Source: Solitalea longa | GTDB lineage: Bacteria; Bacteroidota; Bacteroidia; Sphingobacteriales; Sphingobacteriaceae | Direction of reading: 5' to 3' | NCBI RefSeq assembly: GCF_002920915.1 | Contig: NZ_PQVF01000007.1 | Coordinates: forward strand, 1 to 64,000 | DNA length: 64,000 nt | Part shown: piece by piece, positions 55,199-64,000 of the stretch | How the letters are laid out: the number at the start of each line of letters is the position of its first letter | Position numbering within the stretch: position 1 is the first letter of the stretch | Notes under the pieces: model-generated | Seen by the model: the letters and a program-made list of their open reading frames with translations, nothing else | Database searches by the model: none | What the model was told of the DNA's origin: nothing | Translations under genes and position numbers: made by a program

Positions 55199-56065
55199 AT
55201 GAAAAAAACAGCCTTCATTATATTGTCTTGCGTCCTGGCCTTTGGATTGGGAGCATGCCATCGTTCTGGCCATAAAGAGCAGCCACTTAATACCGATCGT
55301 ATAGTTTGCGTATCAAAACAATTAACTGAAATGATTTTTGCCCTTGGTGCCCAAGATAAGTTGGTTGGCACTGACCTTTCCAGCACTTTTCCTGAAGCGG
55401 CAAAAAAACTGACCAAAGTAGGCTACCATCGTTTATTAAGTGCAGAAGGGATCATTTCTTTAAAACCTACAGTCGTTTTTCATGATGGAAATATTGCTCC
55501 AGCAGCAGCCATTGAACAGGTGAAAAATGTTGGAATTCCAATGCTTGGTTTTGGAAAGACAAAAACGATTGATGATGCCACAAAATTAATAGATTCATTA
55601 GGGTTGATCTTTCATAAAGAAACAGCAGCCAAGTTGTTGAATGAAAAACTGTTGAAAGATATGGCTCAAGCCGAGATCCAAATAAAAAATTATAAGGATA
55701 AGCCCAAAGTAGTTATTGTGCATTACGGCCAACAGATGAATAATTATATGGCCATTGGGCAAAAAAGTACAGCTACAAAAATGCTGGAATGGGCAGGAGC
55801 TGTGAATGTGGCGGAGGTTCCGGAAGGAATGAAACCTTTAAGCCCTGAGTTGATTGCCAAGGCTCAGCCTGATGTTATTTTGGTTACCGATTTTGGATAT
55901 GATCGACTGGGAAGCATTGAAAAGATCAAACAATTGCCAGGCATAGCCTTAACTCCTGCGGCAAAAAACAATAAGATTTTCCGTATTGAGGAATACGATT
56001 TGATTTACCTGGGGCCTAGAACCGGTGAAAATGTGTTGAAATTAGGAAAATTAGTACGTCAATAG
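55199..56065 (+). CDS. hmuT: Heme ABC transporter substrate-binding lipoprotein, HmuT-like
   Basis: 288 residues, lipoprotein signal ending LGACHRS. The bi-lobed binding protein has RIVCVSKQLTEMIFALGA, then KVGYHRLLSAEGIISLKPTVV, a pattern typical of HmuT heme-binding proteins rather than BtuF. The C-terminal lobe has GMKPLSPELIAKAQPDVILVTD. It delivers substrate to the permease and ATPase encoded next (gap 18 bp). Confidence 0.85.
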   Translation: MKKTAFIILSCVLAFGLGACHRSGHKEQPLNTDRIVCVSKQLTEMIFALGAQDKLVGTDLSSTFPEAAKKLTKVGYHRLLSAEGIISLKPTVVFHDGNIAPAAAIEQVKNVGIPMLGFGKTKTIDDATKLIDSLGLIFHKETAAKLLNEKLLKDMAQAEIQIKNYKDKPKVVIVHYGQQMNNYMAIGQKSTATKMLEWAGAVNVAEVPEGMKPLSPELIAKAQPDVILVTDFGYDRLGSIEKIKQLPGIALTPAAKNNKIFRIEEYDLIYLGPRTGENVLKLGKLVRQ

Positions 56066-56083
56066 TTTGTAAATCTGGAGTAA

Positions 56084-57145
56084 ATGATGAAATCAATAAA
56101 TGGCAGAATCTATGGAGGTTTGGCATTTTTGCTTCTGGGTGTAATTATTGTTGCGTGTAGCCAGGGTGCCATCCATTTTTCTTACAACCAGCTATGGGAT
56201 TTTATTCTAGAGCAATCAGGAATTTCGAATAATCAGTGGCCCGCGCTGGATAAAGAAGTGTTTTTTCAAATACGTCTTCCCCGTGTATTGATGTGTGCGG
56301 TGGTAGGAGCGGCTCTATCAATGTCGGGAACGTTGATGCAGGCATTGTTTAGAAACCCAATTGTTGAACCCGGTCTGATTGGAACTTCTTCGGGTGCTGC
56401 CTTAGGCGCAGCATCGGTTTTTGTTTTGGGTAAGCAAATGACATGGGTTACAGGGTCTGTTTTCGAACCAATTTTATTACCTGCAGCAGCGTTTGCCGGA
56501 GGTTTACTCGCAACGATCATTGTTTTTAAAGTGTCCAATACTAAGGGGAGGGTTATTGTGGCTACCATGATTTTGGCCGGTGTAGCAGTTAATGCTATCG
56601 CTGCAAGTGGAACCGGTTTTCTGTCGTACATAGCACGTGATCCACAAGCAAGGTCAATTACATTTTGGAATTTAGGCACTTTTTCAGGAGCAGATTGGCT
56701 CGGTTTAGCTCTGGTTCTAACAGCAACGATAATTTCTTTCGTACTGGCACTTCGATATGCTAAATCGCTCAACGCACTTTTGTTGGGAGAAGCCGAGGCT
56801 TTGCATTTAGGAGTTAGTGTAGAATCTTTGAAATGGAAAATTATCCTGATCAACACATTGATGGTGGGAGTAGCTACAGCTTTGGTAGGAGTAATTGGTT
56901 TTGTTGGATTAGTAGTACCACATCTGTTGCGCATGATCGGTGGCAGTGACAATCGTTTTTTGTTGATCGGCTCCGCCTTGCTCGGTGCTGTTTGGCTAGT
57001 ACTGGCTGATCTATTAGCTCGTATAGTGATGGCTCCCGCTGAATTGCCAATTGGAATTATTACCGCACTGGTTGGGGCTCCTGTGTTTTTAATGATGCTT
57101 ATTAATCAGGTTCGATCTGAGAAAAAAGGAGGTTTTTATGCTTAA
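56084..57145 (+). CDS. hmuU: Heme ABC transporter permease, FecCD family
   Basis: 353 residues, strongly hydrophobic with about nine to ten membrane helices. FecCD-family markers include RLPRVLMCAVVGAALSMSGTLMQALFRNPIVEPGLIG, GFVGLVVPHLLRM and the ending AELPIGIITALVGAPVFLMML. It forms the channel of the importer. The start is ATG 56084 or the adjacent ATG 56087, and the gene overlaps hmuV by 8 bp. Confidence 0.9.
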   Translation: MMKSINGRIYGGLAFLLLGVIIVACSQGAIHFSYNQLWDFILEQSGISNNQWPALDKEVFFQIRLPRVLMCAVVGAALSMSGTLMQALFRNPIVEPGLIGTSSGAALGAASVFVLGKQMTWVTGSVFEPILLPAAAFAGGLLATIIVFKVSNTKGRVIVATMILAGVAVNAIAASGTGFLSYIARDPQARSITFWNLGTFSGADWLGLALVLTATIISFVLALRYAKSLNALLLGEAEALHLGVSVESLKWKIILINTLMVGVATALVGVIGFVGLVVPHLLRMIGGSDNRFLLIGSALLGAVWLVLADLLARIVMAPAELPIGIITALVGAPVFLMMLINQVRSEKKGGFYA

Positions 57146-57914
57146 GCTGGAGAATCTGCGTTTTTCTATCGGAGGTAATGAGATCATTAAAGGTGTTTCA
57201 GGAGAATTTGAACCGGGTAAGTTATCGATGATCATCGGTCCAAACGGATCAGGCAAATCCACCTTACTAAAAATGATGAGTGGAACGCTCACACCTACTA
57301 TGGGAACAGTGTGGTTGGGCGATTCAGTATTAAAGAAGCAATCGGAAAAAAAACTGGCAAAATACAGGGCCGTACTTTCTCAACAAACCGATATGCCTTT
57401 TCCCTTAACAGTGGAAGAAGTTGTGATGATGGGCCGTTATCCGCATTTTCATTATAAAGCTTCTGTAAAAGATGTAGAGATCTGCCACCTGGCATTAGAA
57501 AGGTTGCAGATGAAAAGCTTTGCCAATCGAAATTATTTGACACTTTCGGGAGGGGAGCAGCAACGTGTACATTTTGCCCGAGTGTTAGCACAGATCTGGG
57601 AGCCACCTAAGCAAGGGCTGCGCTATCTTTTTCTTGATGAACCGATCACTTCGCTCGATTTAGGCTACCAACATGAGTTTTTAAAAATCGCCAAAGAAAT
57701 AGCATTAGAAAACACCGTTGTTGTAGCTATTATCCACGATTTAAATTTAGCCATGCAATATGCAGATTATTTAGTGGCCATTAAGGCAGGAAGAATAGTA
57801 AGTGAAGGGCGGCCAGGTGTAGCTTTAACAGAAAAATTAATGTTGGATTTGTATGGTGTTCCTGCTCGAATAATTTATCCCCAAGAGGTGGATTTTCCAA
57901 TTGTTGCCATCTGA
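57138..57914 (+). CDS. hmuV: Heme ABC transporter ATP-binding protein, HmuV-like
   Basis: 258 residues. Walker A GPNGSGKST (34-42), signature LSGGEQQ and Walker B LFLDEP are intact. Segments such as RAVLSQQTDMPFPLTVEEVVMMGRYPH and RVHFARVLAQIWEPPKQGLRYLFLDEP are characteristic of HmuV rather than FecE or BtuD. It drives import through HmuU and ends at a bidirectional terminator. Confidence 0.9.
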   Translation: MLKLENLRFSIGGNEIIKGVSGEFEPGKLSMIIGPNGSGKSTLLKMMSGTLTPTMGTVWLGDSVLKKQSEKKLAKYRAVLSQQTDMPFPLTVEEVVMMGRYPHFHYKASVKDVEICHLALERLQMKSFANRNYLTLSGGEQQRVHFARVLAQIWEPPKQGLRYLFLDEPITSLDLGYQHEFLKIAKEIALENTVVVAIIHDLNLAMQYADYLVAIKAGRIVSEGRPGVALTEKLMLDLYGVPARIIYPQEVDFPIVAI

Positions 57915-57990
57915 TAAATAGCTCATTCAACTTTTTCTTTAATCAGAAAATGAAGAATGATAAAGCAATTATTACATCCGTAGTTTATAA

Positions 57991-58026
57991 AAAAAGCGAC
58001 TGTTTCATTAAGAACAGTCGCTTTTT
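57991..58026. terminator. Bidirectional terminator between hmuV and lgt
   Basis: Long stem AAAAAGCGACTGTT / AACAGTCGCTTTTT around an 8-base loop. Confidence 0.82.
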
Positions 58027-58043
58027 ATTGTAATCAAAAAATT

Positions 58044-58877
58044 TTATGCAGCAGGTTTTTGCTGATCAGCAATCAGGTAGTTATGTGGGGTTGTTCTACT
58101 TTGTTTTATAAAAAGTAAAACACCAATCAATACGAAAGGTACACTTAACCATTGCCCCATGTTAAAAGTCATCCCTTTCTCAAAATCCACTTGCTCAGCT
58201 TTTAAAAATTCAACAAAAAACCGGAATCCGAAAAGCAGTATTAAAAAGAAAGAGAATATGATTCCGTCTTTCATTTTGGTAACATGCTTATAATAATATT
58301 TAAGTAGAAAATAGAATAAAGCAAAACAAAACAAGGCTTCATAAATTTGTGTAGGGTGTCTCGGCAATGCATTAGGCCCATCAGAAACTACAAAACGAAA
58401 CGCCCAGGCCACATCTGTAACCTTACCATAGATCTCTGAATTAAATAAATTGCCTAAGCGAATGCATGCACCGCCCAAAGCAACAACAATTACAATACGA
58501 TCTAATATCCATAAATAAGGAAGCTTGCTTACATTCTTTGAGAAGAGGTATAATCCGAATAAGATACCCACTGCGGCTCCGTGACTGGCCAAACCACCTT
58601 CCCAAATCATTAATATTTTAAGCGGATGCGCTAAATAATAATCAGGCTCATAAAACAAGCAATGACCTAAACGAGCACCTAAAACGGTTGAAACTACCAT
58701 GTACATGGTAAGTTTATCAAGCACTTCTTCTTTAATACCTTCCTGTTTAAAGATCTTCTGCATAATAAAATAGCCTATTGCAAAGCCCGAGGCGAACAAT
58801 AGACCATACCATCTCAAAACCAGAGGACCTAATGAAAATATTTCGCGGCTAACATTCCACGTGATGTAATTCAGCAT
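58044..58877 (-). CDS. lgt: Prolipoprotein diacylglyceryl transferase
   Basis: 277 residues, about seven membrane helices. The Lgt signature GGACIRLGNLFNSEIYG, the ARLGHCLFY segment, and HPTQIYEALF are present. It transfers diacylglycerol from phosphatidylglycerol to the lipobox cysteine of prolipoproteins, such as the many encoded in this window. A single gene, divergent from a thioredoxin-like gene. Confidence 0.95.
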   Translation of the reverse strand: MLNYITWNVSREIFSLGPLVLRWYGLLFASGFAIGYFIMQKIFKQEGIKEEVLDKLTMYMVVSTVLGARLGHCLFYEPDYYLAHPLKILMIWEGGLASHGAAVGILFGLYLFSKNVSKLPYLWILDRIVIVVALGGACIRLGNLFNSEIYGKVTDVAWAFRFVVSDGPNALPRHPTQIYEALFCFALFYFLLKYYYKHVTKMKDGIIFSFFLILLFGFRFFVEFLKAEQVDFEKGMTFNMGQWLSVPFVLIGVLLFIKQSRTTPHNYLIADQQKPAA

Positions 58878-59042
58878 TTATTCAATTTTAAAATCCGGCC
58901 TAAATTATAAAAATTTAAACAGTAGCGAATGAAAATTAAAGCTTAAATACAATAATGTTGTTTATGTAGCCAAGATTATTTATAGCCGTAATTTTTCCGT
59001 TACCTCCTCATTTTCGGCTAACAGATGCGTTAAATTGGTGTC

Positions 59043-59525
59043 ATGAAAAATTTATTGATCATAGTTATGCTGTTGTTTTGTTCTTTTACAGGCTTTTCCC
59101 AGCAAGTAAAGCCTATAAAATTTGAACAACTGCGGCAAATCATTACATCCAACAATGATACTACCTATGTAATTAATTTTTGGGCAACCTGGTGTGCACC
59201 TTGTGTTAAAGAACTACCCAACTTCATTCAATTGCAAAAGGAATATAAAACGGATAAGCTTAAAGTGATTTTAATAAGCATGGACTTCCGGTCGAAACTG
59301 GAAAGTTCAGTTGAGCCTTTTGTTAAAAAGAAGAATATTCCTTTAGAAGTATACCTACTTGATGAACAGGATCAGGGAAGTGTAATTGATAAAATAGATA
59401 CCAGTTGGTCGGGTGTTTTACCCGGAACGCTTGTATTAAACAATAAACAAGAATACCGTAAGTTTTACGAACGTGATTTTACTTACAGTGAACTGAAAGA
59501 AACATATTTATCCTCAAAAAAATAA
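59043..59525 (+). CDS. TlpA-family periplasmic thioredoxin-like protein
   Basis: 160 residues with a signal peptide (to GFSQ) and one thioredoxin domain: FWATWC51APC54, then SWSGVLPGTLVL with the cis-Pro. A periplasmic thiol-disulfide reductase or maturation factor. It lies 4 bp before another redox protein gene, so the two are very probably co-transcribed. Confidence 0.85.
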   Translation: MKNLLIIVMLLFCSFTGFSQQVKPIKFEQLRQIITSNNDTTYVINFWATWCAPCVKELPNFIQLQKEYKTDKLKVILISMDFRSKLESSVEPFVKKKNIPLEVYLLDEQDQGSVIDKIDTSWSGVLPGTLVLNNKQEYRKFYERDFTYSELKETYLSSKK

Positions 59526-59529
59526 AAAC

Positions 59530-60132
59530 ATGAAAAAATTAAGTCTGATTGCCTTTATGGCTGTATTAAGTTTATCCGCTTTCGCTCAGGGCTATAAAGT
59601 GGGAGATAAGGCTACTGATTTCAAACTAAAAAATGTAGATGGTAAAACTGTATCACTGGCTGATTACAAATCGGCGAAAGGATTTATTGTGGTTTTTACC
59701 TGTAACCATTGTCCTTATGCAAAAGCTTATGAAAGCAGAATCATGGAACTAAGCAAAGCTTACGCCGCCAAAGAATATCCGGTAATAGCTATTAACCCCA
59801 ATGATCCAACAGCTTATCCTGAAGATTCTTTTGATAATATGAAAAAACGGTCTTCTGAAAAGAAATATACATTCCCTTATTTGCTTGATGAATCTCAAGC
59901 CATTGCAAAAGCCTACGGCGCCACTAAAACTCCACATGTTTTTGTGCTACAAAAAACGGCCAATGGTAATGTGGTTGAGTATATAGGTGCCATTGACAAT
60001 GATACCGAAGGCGTAAATGCTAATAAGGTTAAATACGTTGAAGATGCAGTGAATGCATTGTTACTGAATAAAAAACCTGAAACCACCACTACTAAAGCAG
60101 TTGGCTGCGGCATCAAATGGAAGTCGATTTAG
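59530..60132 (+). CDS. Thioredoxin/AhpC-TSA family redox protein, exported
   Basis: 200 residues with a signal peptide (to AFAQ). The AhpC/TSA-like domain begins GYKVGDKATDFKLKNVDGK; the redox site is C58NHC61 in FTCNHCPYAKAYE and the cis-Pro is in TKTPHVFVL. A C-terminal GCGIKWK tail with another Cys is typical of this small subfamily. Likely a periplasmic thiol peroxidase-like or reductase protein. Confidence 0.83.
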   Translation: MKKLSLIAFMAVLSLSAFAQGYKVGDKATDFKLKNVDGKTVSLADYKSAKGFIVVFTCNHCPYAKAYESRIMELSKAYAAKEYPVIAINPNDPTAYPEDSFDNMKKRSSEKKYTFPYLLDESQAIAKAYGATKTPHVFVLQKTANGNVVEYIGAIDNDTEGVNANKVKYVEDAVNALLLNKKPETTTTKAVGCGIKWKSI

Positions 60133-60163
60133 ACTTTCATTAAAAAAGGAAGGTTAAAAATTT

Positions 60164-60171
60164 TATCTTTG
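60164..60171 (+). promoter_or_regulatory. Possible -7 element before the exonuclease gene
   Basis: TATCTTTG matches TAnnTTTG exactly and is identical to the purL element. It abuts the terminator hairpin at 60173, so it could serve the exonuclease gene at 60235. Confidence 0.35.
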
Positions 60172-60172
60172 A

Positions 60173-60200
60173 GCCTGGTTAATACCGGGCCTTTTTATTT
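60173..60200 (+). terminator. Terminator of the thioredoxin pair
   Basis: GCCTGGT (60173-60179) / ACCGGGC (60184-60190) with one G-U pair, followed by CTTTTTATTTT. Confidence 0.7.
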
Positions 60201-60234
60201 TCTGTAAAGCACAATACATTCGTTTATTAATACC

Positions 60235-61047
60235 ATGAATTTAAAATTAAAACGTCCTCTTGCATTCTTCGATCTTGAAACTACCGGGGTAAATGTTGCA
60301 TCAGATAGAATTGTGGAAATTGCCATATTAAAAATAATGCCCAATGGATCTACCGAAATAAAGACGCGAAGAGTAAACCCTGAGATGCCGATTCCAATAG
60401 AATCATCGTTGATCCATGGTATTTATGATGAGGATATTAAAGATGAACCTACTTTTAAGCAAGTGGCTAAAAGTTTGGCTCAGTTTTTAGAAAATGCAGA
60501 TTTAGGTGGATATAATTCCAACAAATTTGATGTCCCTCTTTTAATGGAAGAGTTTTTAAGGGCAGGAGTGGAGTTTGACATTGAGGGACGTAAATTGGTG
60601 GATGTTCAGAATATTTTCCACCAAATGGAACAGCGGACCTTGAAAGCTGCTTATAAATTCTACTGCGGTAAAGAAATTGAAAATCATCATTCGGCTGAGG
60701 CTGACATTAAAGCTACCTACGAGGTATTACTTGCACAGCTGGTAAAATATGACGGGGTTGAATACGAAGATAAGGCAGGTGTAAAATCAATTCCGGTGGT
60801 TAACGATGTGGATGCCTTACATAAATTTACCTATATAAGAGATGTGGTAGATTTTGCTGGAAGAATGGTCTTTGATGACCAAGGCAGAGAGATGTTCAAC
60901 TTTGGAAAACATAAAGGTAAATTGGTTGAGGAGGTGTTTTCATTTGAACCAACCTATTACGACTGGATGATGAACGGTGATTTTCCTCTTTATACAAAGA
61001 AAAAATTAACCGAAATTCGGCTAAGAAATGCCTTTAAAAAGAAATAA
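60235..61047 (+). CDS. DEDDh 3'-5' exonuclease (DNA polymerase III epsilon-like)
   Basis: 270 residues. The exonuclease domain (~1-170) has FFDLETTG (D13, E15), a NSNKFDVPLL motif II and HHSAEADIKATYEVL motif III, giving the DEDDh set. A C-terminal ~90-residue extension (FNFGKHKGKLVEEVF, YYDWMMNGDFP) is typical of the longer Bacteroidota forms. It trims 3' ends of DNA or RNA; whether it serves as a replicative proofreader is not clear from sequence. Confidence 0.9.
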   Translation: MNLKLKRPLAFFDLETTGVNVASDRIVEIAILKIMPNGSTEIKTRRVNPEMPIPIESSLIHGIYDEDIKDEPTFKQVAKSLAQFLENADLGGYNSNKFDVPLLMEEFLRAGVEFDIEGRKLVDVQNIFHQMEQRTLKAAYKFYCGKEIENHHSAEADIKATYEVLLAQLVKYDGVEYEDKAGVKSIPVVNDVDALHKFTYIRDVVDFAGRMVFDDQGREMFNFGKHKGKLVEEVFSFEPTYYDWMMNGDFPLYTKKKLTEIRLRNAFKKK

Positions 61048-61055
61048 TATAAACA

Positions 61056-61090
61056 AAAATGCCGGTAGCTGATAACTACCGGCATTTTTT
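61056..61090. terminator. Bidirectional terminator between the exonuclease and response regulator genes
   Basis: 13-bp stem AAAATGCCGGTAG / CTACCGGCATTTT with a T-run on both strands. Confidence 0.82.
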
Positions 61091-61110
61091 GTTACTATAA
61101 TTGTTTACTA

Positions 61111-61515
61111 TCAATTTGGCAGCTGATGAAAAATATCCATTATCAGGTCTTCATTAATGGGTTTAATATAAAAACCAGCCACATCAATATACTGCTTCGC
61201 TTTTTGTTTGTCTTCTTCCTGAATAGACGAAGTAATTAAAAATATTGGGATCTTCTTATTGATCCATGGACGTAGTTTTTGATATTCATCCAAAAAACTC
61301 CAGCCATCCATTATAGGCATATTAATATCCAACATAATTACGTCGGGAAGTTGAAGTACATTGTCTGATGTATTTTTTAAATACTCAAGGGCTGTATTGG
61401 CATCAGCAAAAATATGGGTATTCTTTGCCAATGCTTTTGCCTTTGCATACGTTTTTATGATAAACTGACAAATTCTATCATCGTCTATAATGCATAGATT
61501 TTCAATGATTTTCAT
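61111..61515 (-). CDS. Single-domain response regulator
   Basis: 134 residues from ATG 61515, which begins MKIIENLCIIDDD; a longer frame to 61593 adds an unlikely leader. It is a receiver domain only, with acidic pocket D11-D13, phospho-acceptor D63 (MLDINMPIMDG) and the conserved Lys in YIKP. With no output domain it probably acts by protein contact or phosphorelay. It overlaps the kinase gene by 14 bp, showing translational coupling. Confidence 0.88.
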   Translation of the reverse strand: MKIIENLCIIDDDRICQFIIKTYAKAKALAKNTHIFADANTALEYLKNTSDNVLQLPDVIMLDINMPIMDGWSFLDEYQKLRPWINKKIPIFLITSSIQEEDKQKAKQYIDVAGFYIKPINEDLIMDIFHQLPN

Positions 61516-62647
61516 GGTAATTGAAGATGAGCGTAAATTTAATACCGTAATTTGGGTTGCTATCTGCAAAAATTTTACCACCCATTGCTTCAATGTGTTT
61601 TCGGGTTAGAAAAAGACCAACACCCTTTGCATCTTTATTTCGATGAAAAGTTTTGTGTAGTCCAAAAAGGTTCCTTGAATTCTGCTCTAAATTAATTCCC
61701 AAACCATTGTCAGAAAAAACCATTATTTCCTGTCCTTCGTTACTATAGGTTTTTACCTCTACTTTAAGTTTTCTATCCGGAGAACGATATTTCAACGAAT
61801 TAGACAACATGTTTTGCAGAATGCTCTTCATGTAATTCTTAGAATAAGTGATCTCTTCAAGTTCAAAATTGGTCGTTAAATCGAAATCCAGATCTTTTGC
61901 TTTACCCAATAAGCTTATTAAAACCGAGTTAAATACCTCCGAAAAACGCACATTTTCCTTTTTTACTTCTGTTCGATCTTTTATATCTAAAGCACCACCA
62001 ATAGTATTAATGGTATCTAAAAGACTGTACGTTAAGTTGCGATATTGTTCTGAAAACACACCAATATTTTGTTTGTTATCTACCACGCCAGAATCATACA
62101 ATTCCAATAAACCGATCATACTTCCAACCGGCGCACGTAAATTGTGTGAAATTAAGTGGGCAAATTCTTTAAGCTGATCATTTTGATATTTAAGCTTATT
62201 GATCAACGCTTCACTATACTTCATTTGCGCTTCGAGATTTAACAACGCCCTCCTTCTTTCATTGATATTTTTGGCCAGAATAATAAAATACTCCACATTA
62301 TTTTCCGTATCTCGCTTTGCCTGTGCCATGAGTTCAACCCAAATGCGGTTGCCTTTTTTACAGATATACTCTTTTTCAAATGTAAAACAGCTTACTTCAT
62401 TGTTAAGAAGTCTATTGTAGTAACTGATTGTCAACTCCTTATATTCAGGAGCAGAAAACTGGGTCCAGCTAGAGCCTACTAATTCACGGCGCGTATAACC
62501 CAGCATATCGGCAAATTGTTGGTTAAGCTCAAGCATGTAGCCCTGTTTCGAAGAAAAGGCCACGCCAATTAATGGAGTATTGAAAAGAGCCTCCAATTTG
62601 TTCTCTTCCCACACTGATTTTATAAAAGCCGATTTTGTATGCTTCAT
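61502..62647 (-). CDS. PAS-domain sensor histidine kinase
   Basis: 381 residues without clear membrane segments. A PAS domain (~18-128, typical ENKLEALFNTPLIGVAFSS and TEFFIILA-like strand) leads to a dimerisation helix with phospho-acceptor H168 (FAHLISHNLRAPVG), and an ATPase domain (~255-378) with N-box LQNMLSNSLKY and G-boxes DNGLGI and GVGLFLTRK. A cytoplasmic sensor paired with the overlapping receiver protein; the signal is unknown. Confidence 0.9.
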   Translation of the reverse strand: MKHTKSAFIKSVWEENKLEALFNTPLIGVAFSSKQGYMLELNQQFADMLGYTRRELVGSSWTQFSAPEYKELTISYYNRLLNNEVSCFTFEKEYICKKGNRIWVELMAQAKRDTENNVEYFIILAKNINERRRALLNLEAQMKYSEALINKLKYQNDQLKEFAHLISHNLRAPVGSMIGLLELYDSGVVDNKQNIGVFSEQYRNLTYSLLDTINTIGGALDIKDRTEVKKENVRFSEVFNSVLISLLGKAKDLDFDLTTNFELEEITYSKNYMKSILQNMLSNSLKYRSPDRKLKVEVKTYSNEGQEIMVFSDNGLGINLEQNSRNLFGLHKTFHRNKDAKGVGLFLTRKHIEAMGGKIFADSNPNYGIKFTLIFNYHENH

Positions 62648-62714
62648 TTTCCTGATTAATTATCAGAAATTTAATGAAAGTCAGCCAATTAAAAGAGTTT
62701 TTTATAGAATTGTT

Positions 62715-63638
62715 TCAGGAAAGGAATTTGATATTTCTTTGTAAGCCGGAATATTTTGTTCGTTTAACTGCCGAATTTTTAAACACTTTTCTAAAAACAT
62801 CTTCAGTTAATTCTACCCATTCCTCTTTTTTTATAGATAATAAATCAGGATGCGGATTAAATAATGGTTCATTATGTACTATAGAAAACCTATTCCAGGG
62901 GCACACATCCTGACATACATCACAACCAAACATCCAGTCGTCTACTTTATTCTTAAACTCTGTAGGTATTTCATTTTTGAGTTCAATGGTAAGATAGGAG
63001 ATACACCTACTGCCATCAACAATGTAAGCAGAAGTAATAGCCTGCGTGGGGCAGGCATCGATGCAACGGGTACATTCGCCGCAATGATCTGCGACGGGTT
63101 TATCGTATTCCAAATCAAGGTCAATAACTAATTCGGCCAGAAAAAAGAAAGACCCTTTTTTCTTACTTAAAATATTGCTGTGTTTACCGATCCAGCCTAA
63201 GCCTGCTTGCTGTGCCCAGGCCTTATCCATTATTGGAGCCGAATCAACAAATGCCCGACCGTTAACCTCCCCAACAGTTTCCTGAATAAACTGTAACAGC
63301 TCTTTCAACTTATCTTTTATGACAAAATGATAATCGGTACCATAGGCGTATTTTGATAGTTTGGGAGCCTCCGGATCAGACTGAACCTGATCGGTATAAT
63401 AATTTAATGCCAATGAAATAACTGATTTAGCACCATCCACCAACTTTCGTGGATCCAGCCGCATATCAAAGTAATTCTCCATGTATTTCATCTCACCATG
63501 CTTACCTTGATTCAGCCAGTTTTCAAGTCTTGGAGCTTCATTTTCAAGAAAAGACGCCTTCGCTATTCCGCATTGTAAAAAACCCAGTCGTTTTGCTTCC
63601 TGCTTAATAAGTTGAGAATACTTTTCTTTCAATGACAT
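62715..63638 (-). CDS. queG: Epoxyqueuosine reductase
   Basis: 307 residues. The N-terminal cobalamin-binding reductase domain has [24 protein letters not shown]. Two 4Fe-4S clusters are indicated by [12 protein letters not shown] and [11 protein letters not shown]. It reduces epoxyqueuosine to queuosine in tRNA in a B12-dependent reaction. A single gene, divergent from the phosphatase at 63732. Confidence 0.95.
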   Translation of the reverse strand: MSLKEKYSQLIKQEAKRLGFLQCGIAKASFLENEAPRLENWLNQGKHGEMKYMENYFDMRLDPRKLVDGAKSVISLALNYYTDQVQSDPEAPKLSKYAYGTDYHFVIKDKLKELLQFIQETVGEVNGRAFVDSAPIMDKAWAQQAGLGWIGKHSNILSKKKGSFFFLAELVIDLDLEYDKPVADHCGECTRCIDACPTQAITSAYIVDGSRCISYLTIELKNEIPTEFKNKVDDWMFGCDVCQDVCPWNRFSIVHNEPLFNPHPDLLSIKKEEWVELTEDVFRKVFKNSAVKRTKYSGLQRNIKFLS

Positions 63639-63731
63639 GCCTCAAAAATAATGATGTTTTGCTGATTCAGCTATCGCTTATCATTGATAATGCGTTATTA
63701 AGTTTATAAATTAGGATAAACCTTAATTTAA

Positions 63732-64000
63732 ATGAAACATACGCTCTCTAAACTACTGTTGTTCTTATTGCTTTTTAGTTTGATGTTCGGCTGTCAAAGT
63801 TCGAGTACTACTGATCCTTCACCCGAATTAACTACCATCATATTGGTAAGACATGCGGAGAAATTGAACCTCGATCCGGATAGCCCATTATCTGAAAAAG
63901 GGGAAAGGAGGGCCAATGATCTGGCCAATTTATTGGATGATGTGCATATTGATGCAGTTTATTCAATTGGCTTTCCGAGATATATAAGTACTGTTCAGCC
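63732..64000 (+). CDS. Histidine-phosphatase (phosphoglycerate mutase-like) lipoprotein, 3'-truncated by window edge
   Basis: The ATG at 63732 opens a lipoprotein signal (LMFGCQSS), and then TTIILVRHAEK gives the RHG-type catalytic motif of histidine phosphatases. PLSEKGERRANDLANLL and a following VYSIGFPRYISTVQP segment continue the fold to the right edge. An exported acid phosphatase or phosphohydrolase; the C-terminal half is outside the window. Confidence 0.8.
   Translation, partial: MKHTLSKLLLFLLLFSLMFGCQSSSTTDPSPELTTIILVRHAEKLNLDPDSPLSEKGERRANDLANLLDDVHIDAVYSIGFPRYISTVQ

Noticed and set aside
56266-56952. Long minus-strand ORF of 228 codons opposite hmuU
   Set aside because: It lies entirely antisense to a well-supported permease gene and its translation has no recognisable features; GC-pattern shadow.
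55199-57914. Initial reading of the ABC genes as the vitamin B12 system btuF-btuC-btuD
   Set aside because: The VGYxRxLSAEG segment of the binding protein and the MGRYPH/ARVLAQIW segments of the ATPase are HmuT/HmuV hallmarks, and no B12 riboswitch box is seen upstream.

Overview
The window reads as a chromosomal segment of a Bacteroidota bacterium, most likely of the Sphingobacteriia (Pedobacter/Solitalea-like). The signs are AT-rich coding sequence, no Shine-Dalgarno signals, TAnnTTTG-type -7 promoter elements, a SusC/SusD locus driven by an ECF sigma/FecR pair, and type IX secretion (T9SS) components. No rRNA, tRNA, CRISPR array, insertion sequence or prophage was recognised. Nearly every gene is complete; the first is cut at its 5' end and the last at its 3' end by the window edges.

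Region 1 (1-6251) is the most distinctive part: three consecutive proteins that share an N-terminal DUF4157 (eCIS core) module but carry unrelated C-termini (OmpA-like plus Ig-like plus metzincin-like protease; anthrax-lethal-factor-like HExxH protease; Cys/Gly-rich putative membrane-active domain), followed by an AAA+ ATPase. This looks like the cargo end of an extracellular contractile injection system (eCIS) locus whose sheath, tube and baseplate genes would lie before position 1.

Region 2 (6560-14754) holds accessory and housekeeping genes: a DHFR/RibD-like reductase, an SGNH hydrolase lipoprotein broken by a single-base frameshift in an A7 tract, a TraB/GumN-like protein that has lost the family's histidine motifs, a DUF1569 protein, a serine beta-lactamase-like hydrolase, and a three-gene minus-strand operon (PLP amino-acid deaminase/aldolase-like, ALO-type FAD oxidase, membrane-anchored M20 peptidase).

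Region 3 (14861-28713) is core metabolism: gltB-gltD, a 3-hydroxyacyl-CoA dehydrogenase, ferritin, the short form of purL, a YiiX-like papain-fold hydrolase, trmN6, a phosphoesterase and class I fructose-bisphosphatase, with clear hairpin terminators between units.

Region 4 (29056-51981) is a large outer-membrane uptake and secretion locus: ECF sigma, FecR anti-sigma, SusC, SusD, DUF4843 and PKD-like lipoproteins; then two TlpA-like thioredoxins and a retropepsin-like protease with a PDZ-like end; then a second unit with a small secreted protein, a 1743-residue T9SS type-B substrate, its PorP/SprF partner, and two more DUF4369-TlpA proteins. The second unit is preceded by a near-copy of the DNA spanning the fecR start, which ties the two units together as a probable regulon. 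No glycoside hydrolase is present, so peptides or proteins are a likelier substrate than glycans.

Region 5 (52181-64000) contains a heme-type import system (small membrane protein, TonB receptor, hmuTUV), lgt, two periplasmic thiol-redox proteins, a DEDDh exonuclease, an overlapping histidine kinase/response regulator pair, queG, and the start of a histidine-phosphatase lipoprotein.
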